A stretch of DNA of 64,000 nt from Putridiphycobacter roseus (GTDB lineage: Bacteria; Bacteroidota; Bacteroidia; Flavobacteriales_D; Crocinitomicaceae), in contig NZ_QKSB01000001.1 in assembly GCF_003234935.1 (NCBI RefSeq), positions 186,001 to 250,000 of the forward strand, written 5' to 3'. The translations under genes were made by a program, and so were the position numbers. Below the pieces are notes generated by a model that saw nothing but the letters and a program-made list of their open reading frames with translations, made no database searches and had not been told where the DNA came from. Below, piece by piece: positions 53,411 through 64,000 of the stretch. Each line of letters starts with the position of its first letter. Position 1 is the stretch's first letter.

Positions 53411-54060
53411 TTATTAGACTTACTCCCATAAGCCAAATCTCCTGCGTCACCTAATCCAGGTACGATATAAGACTGTGCGGTTAATTCTTGATCAATTGCG
53501 CCGATCCATATTTCGGTAGATTGCGGTAATTTTGCTTGTATGTAAGCCACTGCTTCAACGCTACCAATAGCAGAAACGATATGTACTTTTTTAGGCGTGC
53601 CCTTTTGCAGTAAAGCTTTATATACTAAAACCATGGAACTACCTGTTGCCAACATTGGGTCGGCTATAATCAAAGTTTTACCATCCAAATTAGGTGCCGC
53701 TAAGTATTCTACATGGACTTCAAAATCTCCATTTTTATGAGACTTCCTATAGGCAGATATAAAAGCGTTTTCTGCTTTATCAAACACCTCTAATAAACCA
53801 TTATGCATTGGGATTCCCGCTCTTAAAATGGAGGCCACAACCACCGTCTCGTCAAGTACATCTTGACTGGCTTCACCCAGTGGCGTGCGGATAATTTTAT
53901 TTACATATTTCAATTTTTTACTTAATTCATAACCAAGAACACTACCGATACGCGTTAAATTTGTTCTAAATCGCATGGCATCTTTTTGAATATCCGCATC
54001 TCTAATCTCTGCAATATAATTTTGAAATATAGAAGGTTTATCACTGAAATTATGAATCAT
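53407..54060 (-). CDS. upp: Uracil phosphoribosyltransferase
   Basis: This enzyme makes UMP from uracil and PRPP in pyrimidine salvage (217 residues). The PRPP loop is DPMLATGSSM near residue 135, with the family sequence ASILRAGIPMHNG near 92 and the uracil-binding C-terminal AQSYIVPGLGDAGDLAYG. The length is slightly above the usual 208-215. It is the first gene of a three-gene operon with its own TATATTTG promoter. Confidence 0.95.
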   Translation of the reverse strand: MIHNFSDKPSIFQNYIAEIRDADIQKDAMRFRTNLTRIGSVLGYELSKKLKYVNKIIRTPLGEASQDVLDETVVVASILRAGIPMHNGLLEVFDKAENAFISAYRKSHKNGDFEVHVEYLAAPNLDGKTLIIADPMLATGSSMVLVYKALLQKGTPKKVHIVSAIGSVEAVAYIQAKLPQSTEIWIGAIDQELTAQSYIVPGLGDAGDLAYGSKSNK

Positions 54061-54076
54061 AGCTAGTGGTTTCTAA

Positions 54077-54084
54077 CAAATATA
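54077..54084 (-). promoter_or_regulatory. Promoter -7 box (TATATTTG) of the upp operon
   Basis: The minus strand matches TAnnTTTG, 17 bases before the upp ATG. It also shows that upp is not merely the tail of the SDR operon. Confidence 0.6.
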
Positions 54085-54113
54085 AGTGATTTTTAAATCA
54101 AATACACGCATTT

Positions 54114-54824
54114 TTACATATATAATCCACCATTTAAATTGATGGTTTGTCCCGTAAGATAATCACTGTTTTCTGAAATGATATATTTAATGGTTTCAAA
54201 CAATTGGATGGTATCACCTAATGATTTTTTAGGAATAGAATCAATAATGTTTTGTTTCATTTCTGCTGGTACATCCGCTATCATTCCAACATTAAAATAA
54301 CCTAGCGCTATTGCATTTACGGTGATTCCACTTGCTGCCAATTCTTTAGCCAAAGACTTATTCAAACCAAGCAGACCCGCTTTAGAAGCGCCGTAAGCTG
54401 CTGTACCAATAAATCCAGATTGAGCAACAATTGAAGAGATAAAAATGATTCTACCCCACTTATTTGCACGCATTATAGGTGCAACATGCTTACTAACCAA
54501 AAAAGGACCTGTTAAATTAATAGCCAATGTTTTTTCCCAATTGGACAAATTAGTTTTCCATGAAATTTCAGAAATGGATACCCCTGCGTTATTAATAACA
54601 ATATCTATTTTACCATATGCTGCTTTAATTTCAGCAATCATGCTTTCTACTTCACTTTCTATGGTCACATTTGCAGAAACTAACCGATCTCCTTCGCGAA
54701 GCTGCACCTTTGGTTTGTGGCTAAAATAGTGAAAAATTATCTGATAGTCTGTTTCCAAAAAGTACTTCGCCAATTCACTTCCAATACCCCCAGAGCTACC
54801 AATTATTAAAACATTCTTTTTCAT
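54114..54824 (-). CDS. Short-chain dehydrogenase/reductase (FabG-like)
   Basis: The 236-residue NAD(P)-dependent oxidoreductase has a Rossmann fold with GSSGGIGSELA at residues 9-19, NNAGVS near 78, the catalytic Ser in FISSIVAQSG near 129, and YGASKAGLLG with the catalytic Tyr and Lys near 143-147. The match to 3-oxoacyl-ACP reductases is good, but the first gene context is a FemAB/GNAT-like enzyme rather than fatty-acid genes, so the substrate is open. Its start shares ATGA with the stop of that gene. Confidence 0.85.
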   Translation of the reverse strand: MKKNVLIIGSSGGIGSELAKYFLETDYQIIFHYFSHKPKVQLREGDRLVSANVTIESEVESMIAEIKAAYGKIDIVINNAGVSISEISWKTNLSNWEKTLAINLTGPFLVSKHVAPIMRANKWGRIIFISSIVAQSGFIGTAAYGASKAGLLGLNKSLAKELAASGITVNAIALGYFNVGMIADVPAEMKQNIIDSIPKKSLGDTIQLFETIKYIISENSDYLTGQTINLNGGLYM

Positions 54825-55717
54825 TTTTTTAAAAGTTTTTTACTGAGTTTATACCAAAAAGGCAACTGATTCAATTCATAATTATAATAAGTATAATCAT
54901 AGGCGCCAAATTTCTTATAAAACTGTGCTACATTGCTAACATTAGAGCCTCCGAAATCAAAAACATTAAAGTTTAGACTATATTTATTAAACGCATAATG
55001 CATTAAACCATACATAGCCCCCAATCTCTTAGCCTCGTGATTTGCCACACCTTTTAAATAGGTCACACGATCATTTGCCATTAAAAAGAAACCTGCACCA
55101 ACAAAATTACCATCTTGAAATATCGCAATGCACTGTCCCTGCTCTTGCTCTAACGCTTTTTCCATCAAACCTTCTAATACCAATAAATTATCCGGGGTAA
55201 ATTCTTCAATTTTTTCAACTAAAATATCTTTTACCATTGCCATTAACGCACTTACATCAGGGATAGATTTATAGACAAAATGCTTTTGTGCTTTTTTTAT
55301 CAATCGCTTTGCATTCGTGGAGTAATTCCCAGAAAAATCCTCGTTTAATTTTACAAACTGGGCGATTCTTGAATGTGGTGAGAATTGCGGCATCTCTAAA
55401 TTGAATCGAAGGGAAATGTTTTGATAATTCGCTTTTAAATGATTAAAAACATCCTGATTATCCACCCCTTTGCCAACCACATTAAACTCTCGTGTGAAAA
55501 TGGGTTGAATTATTTGCTTAGTCCCAAATTTTTTTATTTCTGTAATCGGAAAGATTGCCTCGTAATCTTTATAAATCAATGCCGACCAATTAGGTGAAAC
55601 GACATCTAAATACCAGGAATACATAAACAACTGACTACTGTCATTATTTGAAACTAAACTGTCCCAACGTTCTTTATCAATATTTTTATGTGTTATTAAT
55701 TCCAAGATACTTTCCAA
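54821..55717 (-). CDS. FemAB/GNAT-like acyltransferase
   Basis: The 298-residue protein has two halves of GNAT type. The second half contains QGQCIAIFQDGNFVGAGFFL near 195-214, YLKGVANHEAKRLGAMYGLM near 222-241 and FDFGGSNVSNVAQFYKKFGA near 260-280. The last segment is the FemAB/BioF2-like pattern of enzymes that add amino acids or acyl groups to cell-wall or lipid substrates. The substrate is unknown. It lies 17 bases after a Ste24-type protease gene and overlaps an SDR reductase gene, so the three form an operon. Confidence 0.7.
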   Translation of the reverse strand: MESILELITHKNIDKERWDSLVSNNDSSQLFMYSWYLDVVSPNWSALIYKDYEAIFPITEIKKFGTKQIIQPIFTREFNVVGKGVDNQDVFNHLKANYQNISLRFNLEMPQFSPHSRIAQFVKLNEDFSGNYSTNAKRLIKKAQKHFVYKSIPDVSALMAMVKDILVEKIEEFTPDNLLVLEGLMEKALEQEQGQCIAIFQDGNFVGAGFFLMANDRVTYLKGVANHEAKRLGAMYGLMHYAFNKYSLNFNVFDFGGSNVSNVAQFYKKFGAYDYTYYNYELNQLPFWYKLSKKLLKK

Positions 55718-55734
55718 ACTTAAAAATGATTAGC

Positions 55735-56967
55735 TTATTGTTTAATTGCTTTAATTCTTTCCAACAAAGGTGGATGAGAATAATTTATAAAGACATTTAA
55801 AGGGTGCGGATATAAATTAGACAAACTATCCACGGATAACTTTTTCAATCCTTCAATCAATGGTTTACCGCCATAGGTTTCTTTTGCATAAGCATCTGCT
55901 TCAAATTCATTTTTTCGACTGATAAAATTCATCAAAATACCTAAAATAAAACCGACTGGGCTAAAGATAAACCCAAAAGCGACTAATCCAAGTACTAAAG
56001 ATTGTTCTTCGCCACCTAATGCCATGGCAACGGCATCAAAAGACAAGGAATATTCTAACAAGAAAAAAGTAATACCTAGCTGCACAATGCTGAGTAATAA
56101 AGTAAGGTAAACATGTTTTTTTTTATAGTGCCCAATTTCATGTGCTAAAATAGCAGTTAATTCCTCGGTAGTATTTTTATCTATCAAAGTATCATACAAT
56201 GCAATGGTTTTTCTTGGTCCCAACCCACTAAAAAATGCATTTGCTTTGGTAGACCTTTTAGAACCATCTATGCTATAAATGTTTTTAATTTCATACCCCA
56301 CTTTATTTGCATAAGTCTGTATAGACGTTTTTAACTCACCTGGCGGCAATGGACTTAACTTATTAAATATTGGTAAGATAAAATCTGCATAAAACATATT
56401 CGTTAAAATGACAATTAAAACCATAATGAGCCATAACCAATACCAAAACCCAGTACTTACATAGTGGTAGAAAAACACCAACATAAAAATAAGTCCACCA
56501 CCAATTACAAGGGTCAGTAATAAACTTTTAAATTGATCCAGCCAAAAGGTAGTTTTACTTGTTTTATTAAACCCAAAAGACGCTTCAATATAGAAGGTTT
56601 CATAATAAGAAAATGGGATTGCTATTAATAAAGATAAGAGATAAAGAATTAAAAAGAAAAAACCACTTTGCAAATAAAGATTATCACTTAGCGTTTTTGA
56701 GTACTCATCAAGCAATCCAAACCAACCAAAAAATAAAGCTGACACAATTAATAAAAAAGAAATTACAGAAGAAATGAGTCCAAACTTTCCATTTACTTTA
56801 TGATAAGCTGCTGCCTCAGCATATTTTTTTTCATCTAAAACATTTTGCATTTCTTTAGGCACTTCCTGTGACCAATGCTTGTTGTTTAAATATGATAAAT
56901 ACTTGTTAAAAATAAATTCAAGAAGAATAAACCCAATGATACTGTACTTAATAAGTTCTGCATTCAT
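55735..56967 (-). CDS. M48 family metallopeptidase, Ste24/CAAX protease 1-like
   Basis: The 410-residue integral membrane zinc protease has about seven membrane segments. The active site HEIGHYKKKH lies near residue 278, with the third ligand in NEFEADAYAKE near 355. STKANAFFSGLGPRKTIALYD and the C-terminal YSHPPLLERIKAI are typical of Ste24 homologues. Bacteria lack CAAX prenylation, so it probably handles membrane-protein quality or an unknown lipoprotein or peptide. It is the first gene of an operon with a FemAB/GNAT-like enzyme and an SDR reductase. Confidence 0.93.
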   Translation of the reverse strand: MNAELIKYSIIGFILLEFIFNKYLSYLNNKHWSQEVPKEMQNVLDEKKYAEAAAYHKVNGKFGLISSVISFLLIVSALFFGWFGLLDEYSKTLSDNLYLQSGFFFLILYLLSLLIAIPFSYYETFYIEASFGFNKTSKTTFWLDQFKSLLLTLVIGGGLIFMLVFFYHYVSTGFWYWLWLIMVLIVILTNMFYADFILPIFNKLSPLPPGELKTSIQTYANKVGYEIKNIYSIDGSKRSTKANAFFSGLGPRKTIALYDTLIDKNTTEELTAILAHEIGHYKKKHVYLTLLLSIVQLGITFFLLEYSLSFDAVAMALGGEEQSLVLGLVAFGFIFSPVGFILGILMNFISRKNEFEADAYAKETYGGKPLIEGLKKLSVDSLSNLYPHPLNVFINYSHPPLLERIKAIKQ

Positions 56968-57075
56968 AAATAAACGATTAAGTAATTAACTCCTCCTTAT
57001 AATATCTACTTTTATGTGTTCTAATTATTAATAATGAACCATTTTACCTCTCAAAAATATTAAATAAACAAAATA

Positions 57076-58716
<1,641 letters not shown>

Positions 58717-58725
58717 TTAAGGACG

Positions 58726-58733
58726 CAAAAATA
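58726..58733 (-). promoter_or_regulatory. Promoter -7 box (TATTTTTG) for the ABC-F gene
   Basis: The minus strand matches TAnnTTTG, with GC following, 25 bases before the ATG at 58701. Confidence 0.6.
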
Positions 58734-58771
58734 GTCATTTTTTTTTGGGTGAAAAAATTAAGAGCAGAATA

Positions 58772-61165
58772 CTAATCCTTTTCTACATAATCCGAATAAG
58801 TATCTCCATAGCCATACCCATAATTATACCCGTAACTATAGTTGTATTTATAAGAATATTTTGAATAATAATATTGCAATCTAGTCCGTTTAATACCATT
58901 TAAGACTAAGCCAACTTCAATATTATCATGCTTACTTAATAAATTCTCAATGGTTCTAATACCTTTTTGCTTGATATATTTTGTATTCATCACCACTAAA
59001 AACACATCTAAGTATTTAATTAATTCAATACCGTCATTCAATAAACCAAATGGCGGTGTATCTACAATAATATACTCGTATCTCTTTTCTAATTCGGCAA
59101 ACAAATCATTCATTTTTGCTTTTAAAACAAGTTCGGATGGATTTGGTGGAATAGGCCCCGCAGTAATTACATCTAAATTGGTTAACATGTTTTTACGGAT
59201 GACATCATCTAAAACATCTTTACCAATCAAATAACTTGAAACTCCTTTTGTATTCTCAATATCGAATGTCTTGTGCACTTTAGGTTTATGTAAATCAAAA
59301 TCGACCAGTACTACTTTTTTATCCGACATGGAAAGAATACTTGCAACATTAGTAGAGGTAAAAGTTTTACCTTCTCCAGGGAAGAAAGAAGATACCAAAA
59401 TCTTTTTCGCGCCTTTTTTATTCCCTAAATCCCCTAAATAATTCAAATTAGTACGCAAAGTCCTAAAGCTTTCTGTTATCTGGTCTTTTGGTCGTTCCGT
59501 TACAATTAATTTAGAATCTTTTTGATTTACAAAAGGTAAACCTCCAACAACATTCAAATAACTGGCTTCACTAAGCTCATTTACATTTTGTATTTTTTCG
59601 AAAAACAACTTTCTGATTAATGCCACAAACAAGCCAACTAATAAACCTCCTAAAACAAACAGTCTGATGATTTTTTCTTTATCGGGTTTTACAACGCCAA
59701 GCTGAGAAGCTGTTTCCACCACCCTTACTTGAGGGATAATACCAGCTCTTGTAATCAATGAGTTTGTTTTCTTTTCTAATAAATACAAATACATTTTATT
59801 GTTCACTTCTAGCTCACGAGAAATATTTTCTAAACCTTGCTCCGAAACTGGTATCTTTTTTATCTTATTTCTATTCGAACTAATATAAGAATCCAATGAG
59901 GATATTTCTTTAACAACAACACCTTCTAGGTTATTAATATAAATGAGAACATCTTTCTTGAGGCTATTAATTTCCGCTTGATTTTTAATAATATTCGCAT
60001 TATTATCTAACTGGGACGAACTCTTGCTTTTCAATTCTAATTGCAAGTCATACACCTTTTTGATGGTTTGCGTTAAATAAATATCACTTTTAAGTGCTTC
60101 AAAACTAGGCGGCAAAAAGTTTTCTTCATTTAAATTAATGATATAAGACTCCAATGTTCTCAATGCATTTCTCTTGATTTCTAAATTTCTTTTGTCACTA
60201 AGACTTGATACATATCTTTCAAAATAATCATCTTCCTCCTTAGGAAGATTTAAGATAGAGTTTTTATTTTTATAGTTTAATATTTCGTTTTCTTTGGCTG
60301 TGATAAACAAGTTGATGGTGTCCAATTGTCTTTCAATATTATCAATTGTATTTTGATTTACCTCTAACTGCAATCTTTTGGAATAATCAACATACACAGA
60401 AGTCAATGTATCTAGGAATAACTTTCCTCTTACCCCTATCTCATCCAATACATTAATCTCTAAAATACTAGTGTATTCTAGATTTTCAATATCAATCTTA
60501 CTCCTATACTTATTAATTAACTGATTTCTTGAATGAAAAACAATCTCATACTCCGCATCCGTAATTCTGTCCATAGATTCGGCAGAGTAAGAATAACTTT
60601 TCTTTAGTTTGATTTTAAAATCCTCATTAATAAAAACTTCACCGAATGTACCAACGATTGATTTTTCTTCGTTATTTACAACATACTCTATTCTATAAGA
60701 CTTTTTATCTTGGATAAACACATATACAGGTTGCTCGAATAACATGCCATTAATTACCTCCACGTCTGTAGTAAAAGGCAAAGTATTGTACACTTCTTTT
60801 CTTCTCACTCTACCTACCACATAATAAGAAGTACTAATGTTCATTTTATCAATGATTTCACCTATTAAATCTCTAGACCTAATAATTCTCATTTGATTCT
60901 GAACATCCATATAAGCACCATACGCACCTAGACCTTGATAGATCTGATCTTGATAATCGTACGTGTCATTTGATTTTAATAACAATTGTACTTTCGCACC
61001 ATACACATCAGACAATCGATAAGTGTACACGTAACCAATCAATAAGGCTAAAATTGGTGTTAAAATAATAACTCCAAGATTATTACGTATTAATCTCCAA
61101 ATAAATACCAAATCTTTCGTTTGTATTAATTTTTGTTGATTTTCAATCTTAGAAGGTGTACTCAT
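58772..61165 (-). CDS. Wzc-type polysaccharide co-polymerase / tyrosine autokinase
   Basis: The 797-residue inner-membrane protein controls length and export of a capsule or exopolysaccharide. The N-terminal Wzz domain (about 15-120) has a first helix near 30-50, a long periplasmic coiled coil (about 265-480) and a second helix near 498-520 (RLFVLGGLLVGLFVALI). The cytoplasmic BY-kinase domain (about 560-770) has Walker A in PGEGKTFTSTN, Walker A' VVLVDFDLHKPK and Walker B YIIVDTPP. The C-terminal tail holds 14 tyrosines in fewer than 40 residues (QYYYSKYSYKYNYSY onward), the autophosphorylation cluster. No Wza, glycosyltransferase or phosphatase gene is beside it. It has its own TATCTTTG promoter. 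Confidence 0.93.
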   Translation of the reverse strand: MSTPSKIENQQKLIQTKDLVFIWRLIRNNLGVIILTPILALLIGYVYTYRLSDVYGAKVQLLLKSNDTYDYQDQIYQGLGAYGAYMDVQNQMRIIRSRDLIGEIIDKMNISTSYYVVGRVRRKEVYNTLPFTTDVEVINGMLFEQPVYVFIQDKKSYRIEYVVNNEEKSIVGTFGEVFINEDFKIKLKKSYSYSAESMDRITDAEYEIVFHSRNQLINKYRSKIDIENLEYTSILEINVLDEIGVRGKLFLDTLTSVYVDYSKRLQLEVNQNTIDNIERQLDTINLFITAKENEILNYKNKNSILNLPKEEDDYFERYVSSLSDKRNLEIKRNALRTLESYIINLNEENFLPPSFEALKSDIYLTQTIKKVYDLQLELKSKSSSQLDNNANIIKNQAEINSLKKDVLIYINNLEGVVVKEISSLDSYISSNRNKIKKIPVSEQGLENISRELEVNNKMYLYLLEKKTNSLITRAGIIPQVRVVETASQLGVVKPDKEKIIRLFVLGGLLVGLFVALIRKLFFEKIQNVNELSEASYLNVVGGLPFVNQKDSKLIVTERPKDQITESFRTLRTNLNYLGDLGNKKGAKKILVSSFFPGEGKTFTSTNVASILSMSDKKVVLVDFDLHKPKVHKTFDIENTKGVSSYLIGKDVLDDVIRKNMLTNLDVITAGPIPPNPSELVLKAKMNDLFAELEKRYEYIIVDTPPFGLLNDGIELIKYLDVFLVVMNTKYIKQKGIRTIENLLSKHDNIEVGLVLNGIKRTRLQYYYSKYSYKYNYSYGYNYGYGYGDTYSDYVEKD

Positions 61166-61184
61166 TCAATGTATTTTAAGGAAA

Positions 61185-61192
61185 CAAAGATA
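61185..61192 (-). promoter_or_regulatory. Promoter -7 box (TATCTTTG) for the Wzc-type kinase
   Basis: The minus strand matches TAnnTTTG, 20 bases before the ATG at 61165. Confidence 0.6.
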
Positions 61193-61330
61193 GTTTTTTT
61201 TATAAAAAAAGATATAAGAATATTAATATAAGCACAAAATGCATTTTTTAAATTTAAATAAACAACAATTAAGTACAATTTTGTGGATATAAATATTTTA
61301 TAGATAGGTGTTATTTTTAGGTGTTTTTTT

Positions 61331-61338
61331 TATCTTTG
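61331..61338 (+). promoter_or_regulatory. Promoter -7 box (TATCTTTG) for glyA
   Basis: The plus strand reads TATCTTTGCC, 18 bases before the ATG at 61356. It lies within a longer open frame from 61308 and so rules out that earlier start. Confidence 0.65.
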
Positions 61339-61355
61339 CCTCAAATTATACAACC

Positions 61356-62627
61356 ATGAACGATCAAACAGTATTTGATTTAATTGAAGCAGAACACCAA
61401 AGACAAATAGAAGGAATTGAATTAATTGCTTCAGAAAACTTCACCAGTGAAACTGTCATGAAAGCAACAGGTTCAATTTTGACCAATAAGTATGCTGAGG
61501 GACTACCTGGTAGAAGGTATTATGGTGGTTGCGAAGTAGTAGATCAAATTGAACAATTAGCCATTGATCGTTTAAAATCTTTGTTTAATTTAACTTGGGC
61601 CAATGTACAACCTCACTCTGGCTCTCAAGCCAATGCTGCGGTAATGCTTGCCTGTTTAAATCCTGGTGATAAAATTATGGGATTTGATTTATCTCATGGG
61701 GGACATTTAACACACGGTTCACCAGTAAACTTTTCAGGTAAATTGTATAAAAATGTATTTTACGGTGTTGAAAAAGAAACGGGTAAAATTGATTACACCA
61801 AACTAGTAGAAATAGCAAGAAAAGAAAAGCCTAAAATGATCATCTTGGGGGCTTCTGCTTATTCCAGAGATTGGGATTATAAAATAGTAAGAGAAGTGGC
61901 CGACGAAATTGGCGCTGTTATTTTAGCGGATATATCACACCCAGCAGGTTTAATTGCTGCCAAATTATTAAACGACCCTTTCGATTATTGTCACATTGTT
62001 ACTACTACGACACACAAAACATTGAGAGGACCAAGAGGTGGTGTTATCATGATGAGAAATGACTTTGAAAATCCTTGGGGAATAAAAACACCAAAGGGTG
62101 AGCTTAGAAAAATGAGCGCACTTCTAGATAGCGGTGTATTTCCTGGTACACAAGGTGGACCATTGGAACATTTAATCGCCGCAAAAGCGGTTGCCTTTGG
62201 AGAAGCTTTAAAGCCTGCTTTTAAAACCTACCAAGAACAAGTGATTAAAAACGCTAAAGTGATGGCACAAGGATTAGTCGATCTTGGTTTTGACATCATC
62301 TCTGGCGGGACAGACAACCATTCTATGTTGATTGACTTACGTTCCAAAAATATTACCGGAAAAGCAGCAGAAATTGCCTTAGGTAAGGCTGATATTACTG
62401 TAAATAAAAACATGGTGCCATTTGACGACAAGTCTCCTTTTGTAACGTCGGGTATTAGAATAGGAACACCTGCAGTCACCACTAGAGGACTTAAAGAAAA
62501 TGACATTCAAAAAATTGTTGCATTAATCGACCAAGTCATTAACAACCACGAAAACGAAGCGGAATTAGCAAACATTAAAGTAGCTGTAAAATCTTTAATG
62601 ACTAAATTTCCAATTTACGCTTGGTAA
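61356..62627 (+). CDS. glyA: Serine hydroxymethyltransferase
   Basis: This PLP enzyme interconverts serine and glycine and supplies one-carbon units on tetrahydrofolate (423 residues, the normal length). The start [20 protein letters not shown] at 61356 follows the promoter box. Family features are [27 protein letters not shown] (about 50-64), [13 protein letters not shown] near 90, [11 protein letters not shown] near 113, [10 protein letters not shown] near 195 and the PLP lysine in [14 protein letters not shown] near 220. The gene is convergent with bshC; the stop codons are four bases apart. Confidence 0.97.
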   Translation: MNDQTVFDLIEAEHQRQIEGIELIASENFTSETVMKATGSILTNKYAEGLPGRRYYGGCEVVDQIEQLAIDRLKSLFNLTWANVQPHSGSQANAAVMLACLNPGDKIMGFDLSHGGHLTHGSPVNFSGKLYKNVFYGVEKETGKIDYTKLVEIARKEKPKMIILGASAYSRDWDYKIVREVADEIGAVILADISHPAGLIAAKLLNDPFDYCHIVTTTTHKTLRGPRGGVIMMRNDFENPWGIKTPKGELRKMSALLDSGVFPGTQGGPLEHLIAAKAVAFGEALKPAFKTYQEQVIKNAKVMAQGLVDLGFDIISGGTDNHSMLIDLRSKNITGKAAEIALGKADITVNKNMVPFDDKSPFVTSGIRIGTPAVTTRGLKENDIQKIVALIDQVINNHENEAELANIKVAVKSLMTKFPIYAW

Positions 62628-62631
62628 TTAA

Positions 62632-64000
62632 TCACACATTAATTACGTGAATTACTGGTTGCTCTATCATTTGATGGAATAAATGCTGTTGTATATCGTG
62701 AATGATAGTTTCATTTTGGATGTGCATAAAAATATTATCATATCTTTCTTGAAATCCGCCGTTTGGATAAATACTATTTTTCAAACGGCTAAGTTGTTTT
62801 AAGGATTTTTCATGATTTTTCTTTTCTGCCTGCATGAACTTTTTCTCCATTTTATCTAGTTGATTTTCCATTTTTTGAAATTCAGCCTCCACAAAACGTT
62901 CCGCATTCGCGTCGATAGACATGGCTTTTGCCATCAACTTTTCTTTAAGACTAACCAAGTCTTCTTTTTCACTCGCCAAACTTAAAACATCACCTTGGTT
63001 TTTAAGCATGTAATCTTTTAACAAATCATCCAATGGCATCTTTAATTCCATGAGTGAATAACCAAACTCATTCATAGTATCGACTAGCTTTTCATTCATC
63101 AACAACACAGAATCCCTCACTTTTAGCAATGGAAAATCTACCTCGAATCCTTCAAAACTAGATTTTAATTGCAACCAATATGCAATTTCACCACCACCGC
63201 CTACATATACCAAATTTGGCAATACAGTTTCCTGATAAACCGGTCTTAATAGTGCATTGGGAGAAAACCTTTCAGGAGCGAGCTTAATCTCCTCTAATAA
63301 TTCATCTTCGGTTAATTTCTTTGTACCTATTGTAAAGTCATCTTCCTCTCTTTCGATTCTATCTCGCACTCCATTGGGTTGAATGTAGAACAAATTACAT
63401 GGTCGCACAAAAACCTGTTGGTGATAATCATTTTGTGAAAGGTATTCATTTGTTTCATTCACAGCATTTAATATCACACTGGAAGTAACTTCTGTCGAAA
63501 AAATGGAAACAGCTTCTTTTTTTAATGCTTGGTCATCTCCATCAATAATCACCAAACCATAGTCACCAAAGAATTCATTAATTAGCATTCTATTAGATGC
63601 GCCTAAGGTATTCGCTTTTTGATACGCGGATAAATATTGTTGTACCTTCCCTTTCAATTGTTCATCCCCAAATTTAGCGAAAACCTCATCAACAAAGGCA
63701 TCCATCCCTTTGGTTTCCAATCTTCCAACAATACTCCCTTTTTCGTTTGCATGATTCCATTCTACCTTATTACCAAACAAATGAAGATGATTAATTTCAT
63801 CAAAATCATGGTCTTCCGTTGCCATCCAAAAAACAGGTACCATATGTATATCCTCCTGCTGACTATTGACTTTCTTTGCCCAGTTAATTACTTCTAAAAT
63901 TTTATAAATCGTATACAAAGGTCCAGTACCTAAATTTAATTGATGCCCGGTAGTAACGGTAAACGTATTTTCATCTGTAATACGATCTATATTGTTTTTT
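62632..64000 (-). CDS. bshC: Bacillithiol biosynthesis cysteine-adding enzyme BshC (5' end beyond window)
   Basis: BshC adds cysteine to glucosamine-malate in the last step of bacillithiol synthesis. The frame stays open past a TTG codon at 63918 to the window edge. The extra residues include FTVTTGHQLNLGTGPLYTIY, which is the conserved family opening, so the true start lies outside. Further landmarks are VPVFWMATEDHDFDEINHL, ANTLGASNRMLINEFFGDYG, RPCNLFYI, LRPVYQETVLPNLVYVGGGG and EIAYWLQLKSSF, then a long coiled coil (roughly the last 130 residues). The 3' end is complete. bshA and bshB must lie elsewhere. Confidence 0.95.
   Translation of the reverse strand, partial: KNNIDRITDENTFTVTTGHQLNLGTGPLYTIYKILEVINWAKKVNSQQEDIHMVPVFWMATEDHDFDEINHLHLFGNKVEWNHANEKGSIVGRLETKGMDAFVDEVFAKFGDEQLKGKVQQYLSAYQKANTLGASNRMLINEFFGDYGLVIIDGDDQALKKEAVSIFSTEVTSSVILNAVNETNEYLSQNDYHQQVFVRPCNLFYIQPNGVRDRIEREEDDFTIGTKKLTEDELLEEIKLAPERFSPNALLRPVYQETVLPNLVYVGGGGEIAYWLQLKSSFEGFEVDFPLLKVRDSVLLMNEKLVDTMNEFGYSLMELKMPLDDLLKDYMLKNQGDVLSLASEKEDLVSLKEKLMAKAMSIDANAERFVEAEFQKMENQLDKMEKKFMQAEKKNHEKSLKQLSRLKNSIYPNGGFQERYDNIFMHIQNETIIHDIQQHLFHQMIEQPVIHVINV

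Noticed and set aside
56990..56996. Perfect Shine-Dalgarno GGAGGAG upstream of the Ste24-type protease
   Set aside because: It is 22 bases from the ATG, and no start codon lies at a working distance; probably chance.
61308..61355. Sixteen-residue extension of glyA
   Set aside because: It contains the TATCTTTG promoter box and does not match the family N-terminus, which begins at 61356.
62625..62645. Inverted repeat TAATTAAT-cacac-ATTAATTA across the glyA and bshC stops as a terminator
   Set aside because: The stem is made only of A-T pairs and no T tract follows, so the hairpin would be too weak to be called a terminator.

Overview
The window looks like a chromosomal segment of a free-living, probably marine Bacteroidota bacterium, most likely of the order Flavobacteriales. 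This rests on several signs in the sequence. The DNA is AT-rich, and Shine-Dalgarno sequences are almost absent. About seventeen genes have the Bacteroidota -7 box TAnnTTTG, mostly 10-25 bases before the start codon. Exported proteins often have signal peptides ending in a Phe-Ala-Gln type site. Four large proteins end in type IX secretion (T9SS) sorting domains. A complete Na+-translocating NADH:quinone reductase operon and a bacillithiol synthase (BshC) are also present. Genus cannot be fixed. No rRNA, tRNA, CRISPR array, insertion sequence or phage gene was seen.

Layout. 1-2.7 kb: the start of a DUF1684 gene and a three-gene minus-strand operon (exported GDNDTF-motif protein, ECF sigma factor, membrane-anchored sigma partner). 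2.8-9.6 kb: a secreted coiled-coil protein, a SulP anion transporter, two small membrane proteins, an MFS exporter, a YkgJ-type cysteine-cluster protein and a RimB-like retropepsin-fold protein. 9.7-17.1 kb: a phosphate region with a Na/Pi symporter divergent from an OprO/P porin, then a TPR-PAS-GAF-GAF-SpoIIE phosphatase. 17.3-19.7 kb: an M28 peptidase behind a self-cleaving-type XRE/S24 regulator, and a tiny CWC protein. 19.7-29.3 kb: proline dehydrogenase, aroB, an operon tex - PorV-like barrel - HhH/barrel protein, a BioF-like enzyme and an alkaline-phosphatase-fold hydrolase.

29.4-46.1 kb is a surface-protein island. It holds four T9SS substrates of 645, 2263, 785 and 915 residues built from internal repeats, two lipoproteins and an MtfA-type peptidase. 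Three of the four substrates share one short module. 46.2-52.1 kb: nqrABCDEF between a promoter and a terminator. 52.2-58.7 kb: upp - membrane protein - YjjG-type nucleotidase; Ste24-type protease - FemAB/GNAT-like - SDR reductase; and an ABC-F ATPase. 58.8-64 kb: a Wzc-type tyrosine autokinase, glyA, and bshC running off the right edge.

Gene packing is tight. Four convergent pairs overlap at their stop codons, and several operon partners share ATGA stop/start overlaps. The most interesting leads are the surface barrel carrying DNA-binding-type HhH motifs, an 11-bp-spaced direct repeat resembling a Pho box upstream of the Na/Pi symporter, apparently leaderless promoters, the repeat-built adhesins, and the sigma-factor operon headed by a detached GDNDTF domain.
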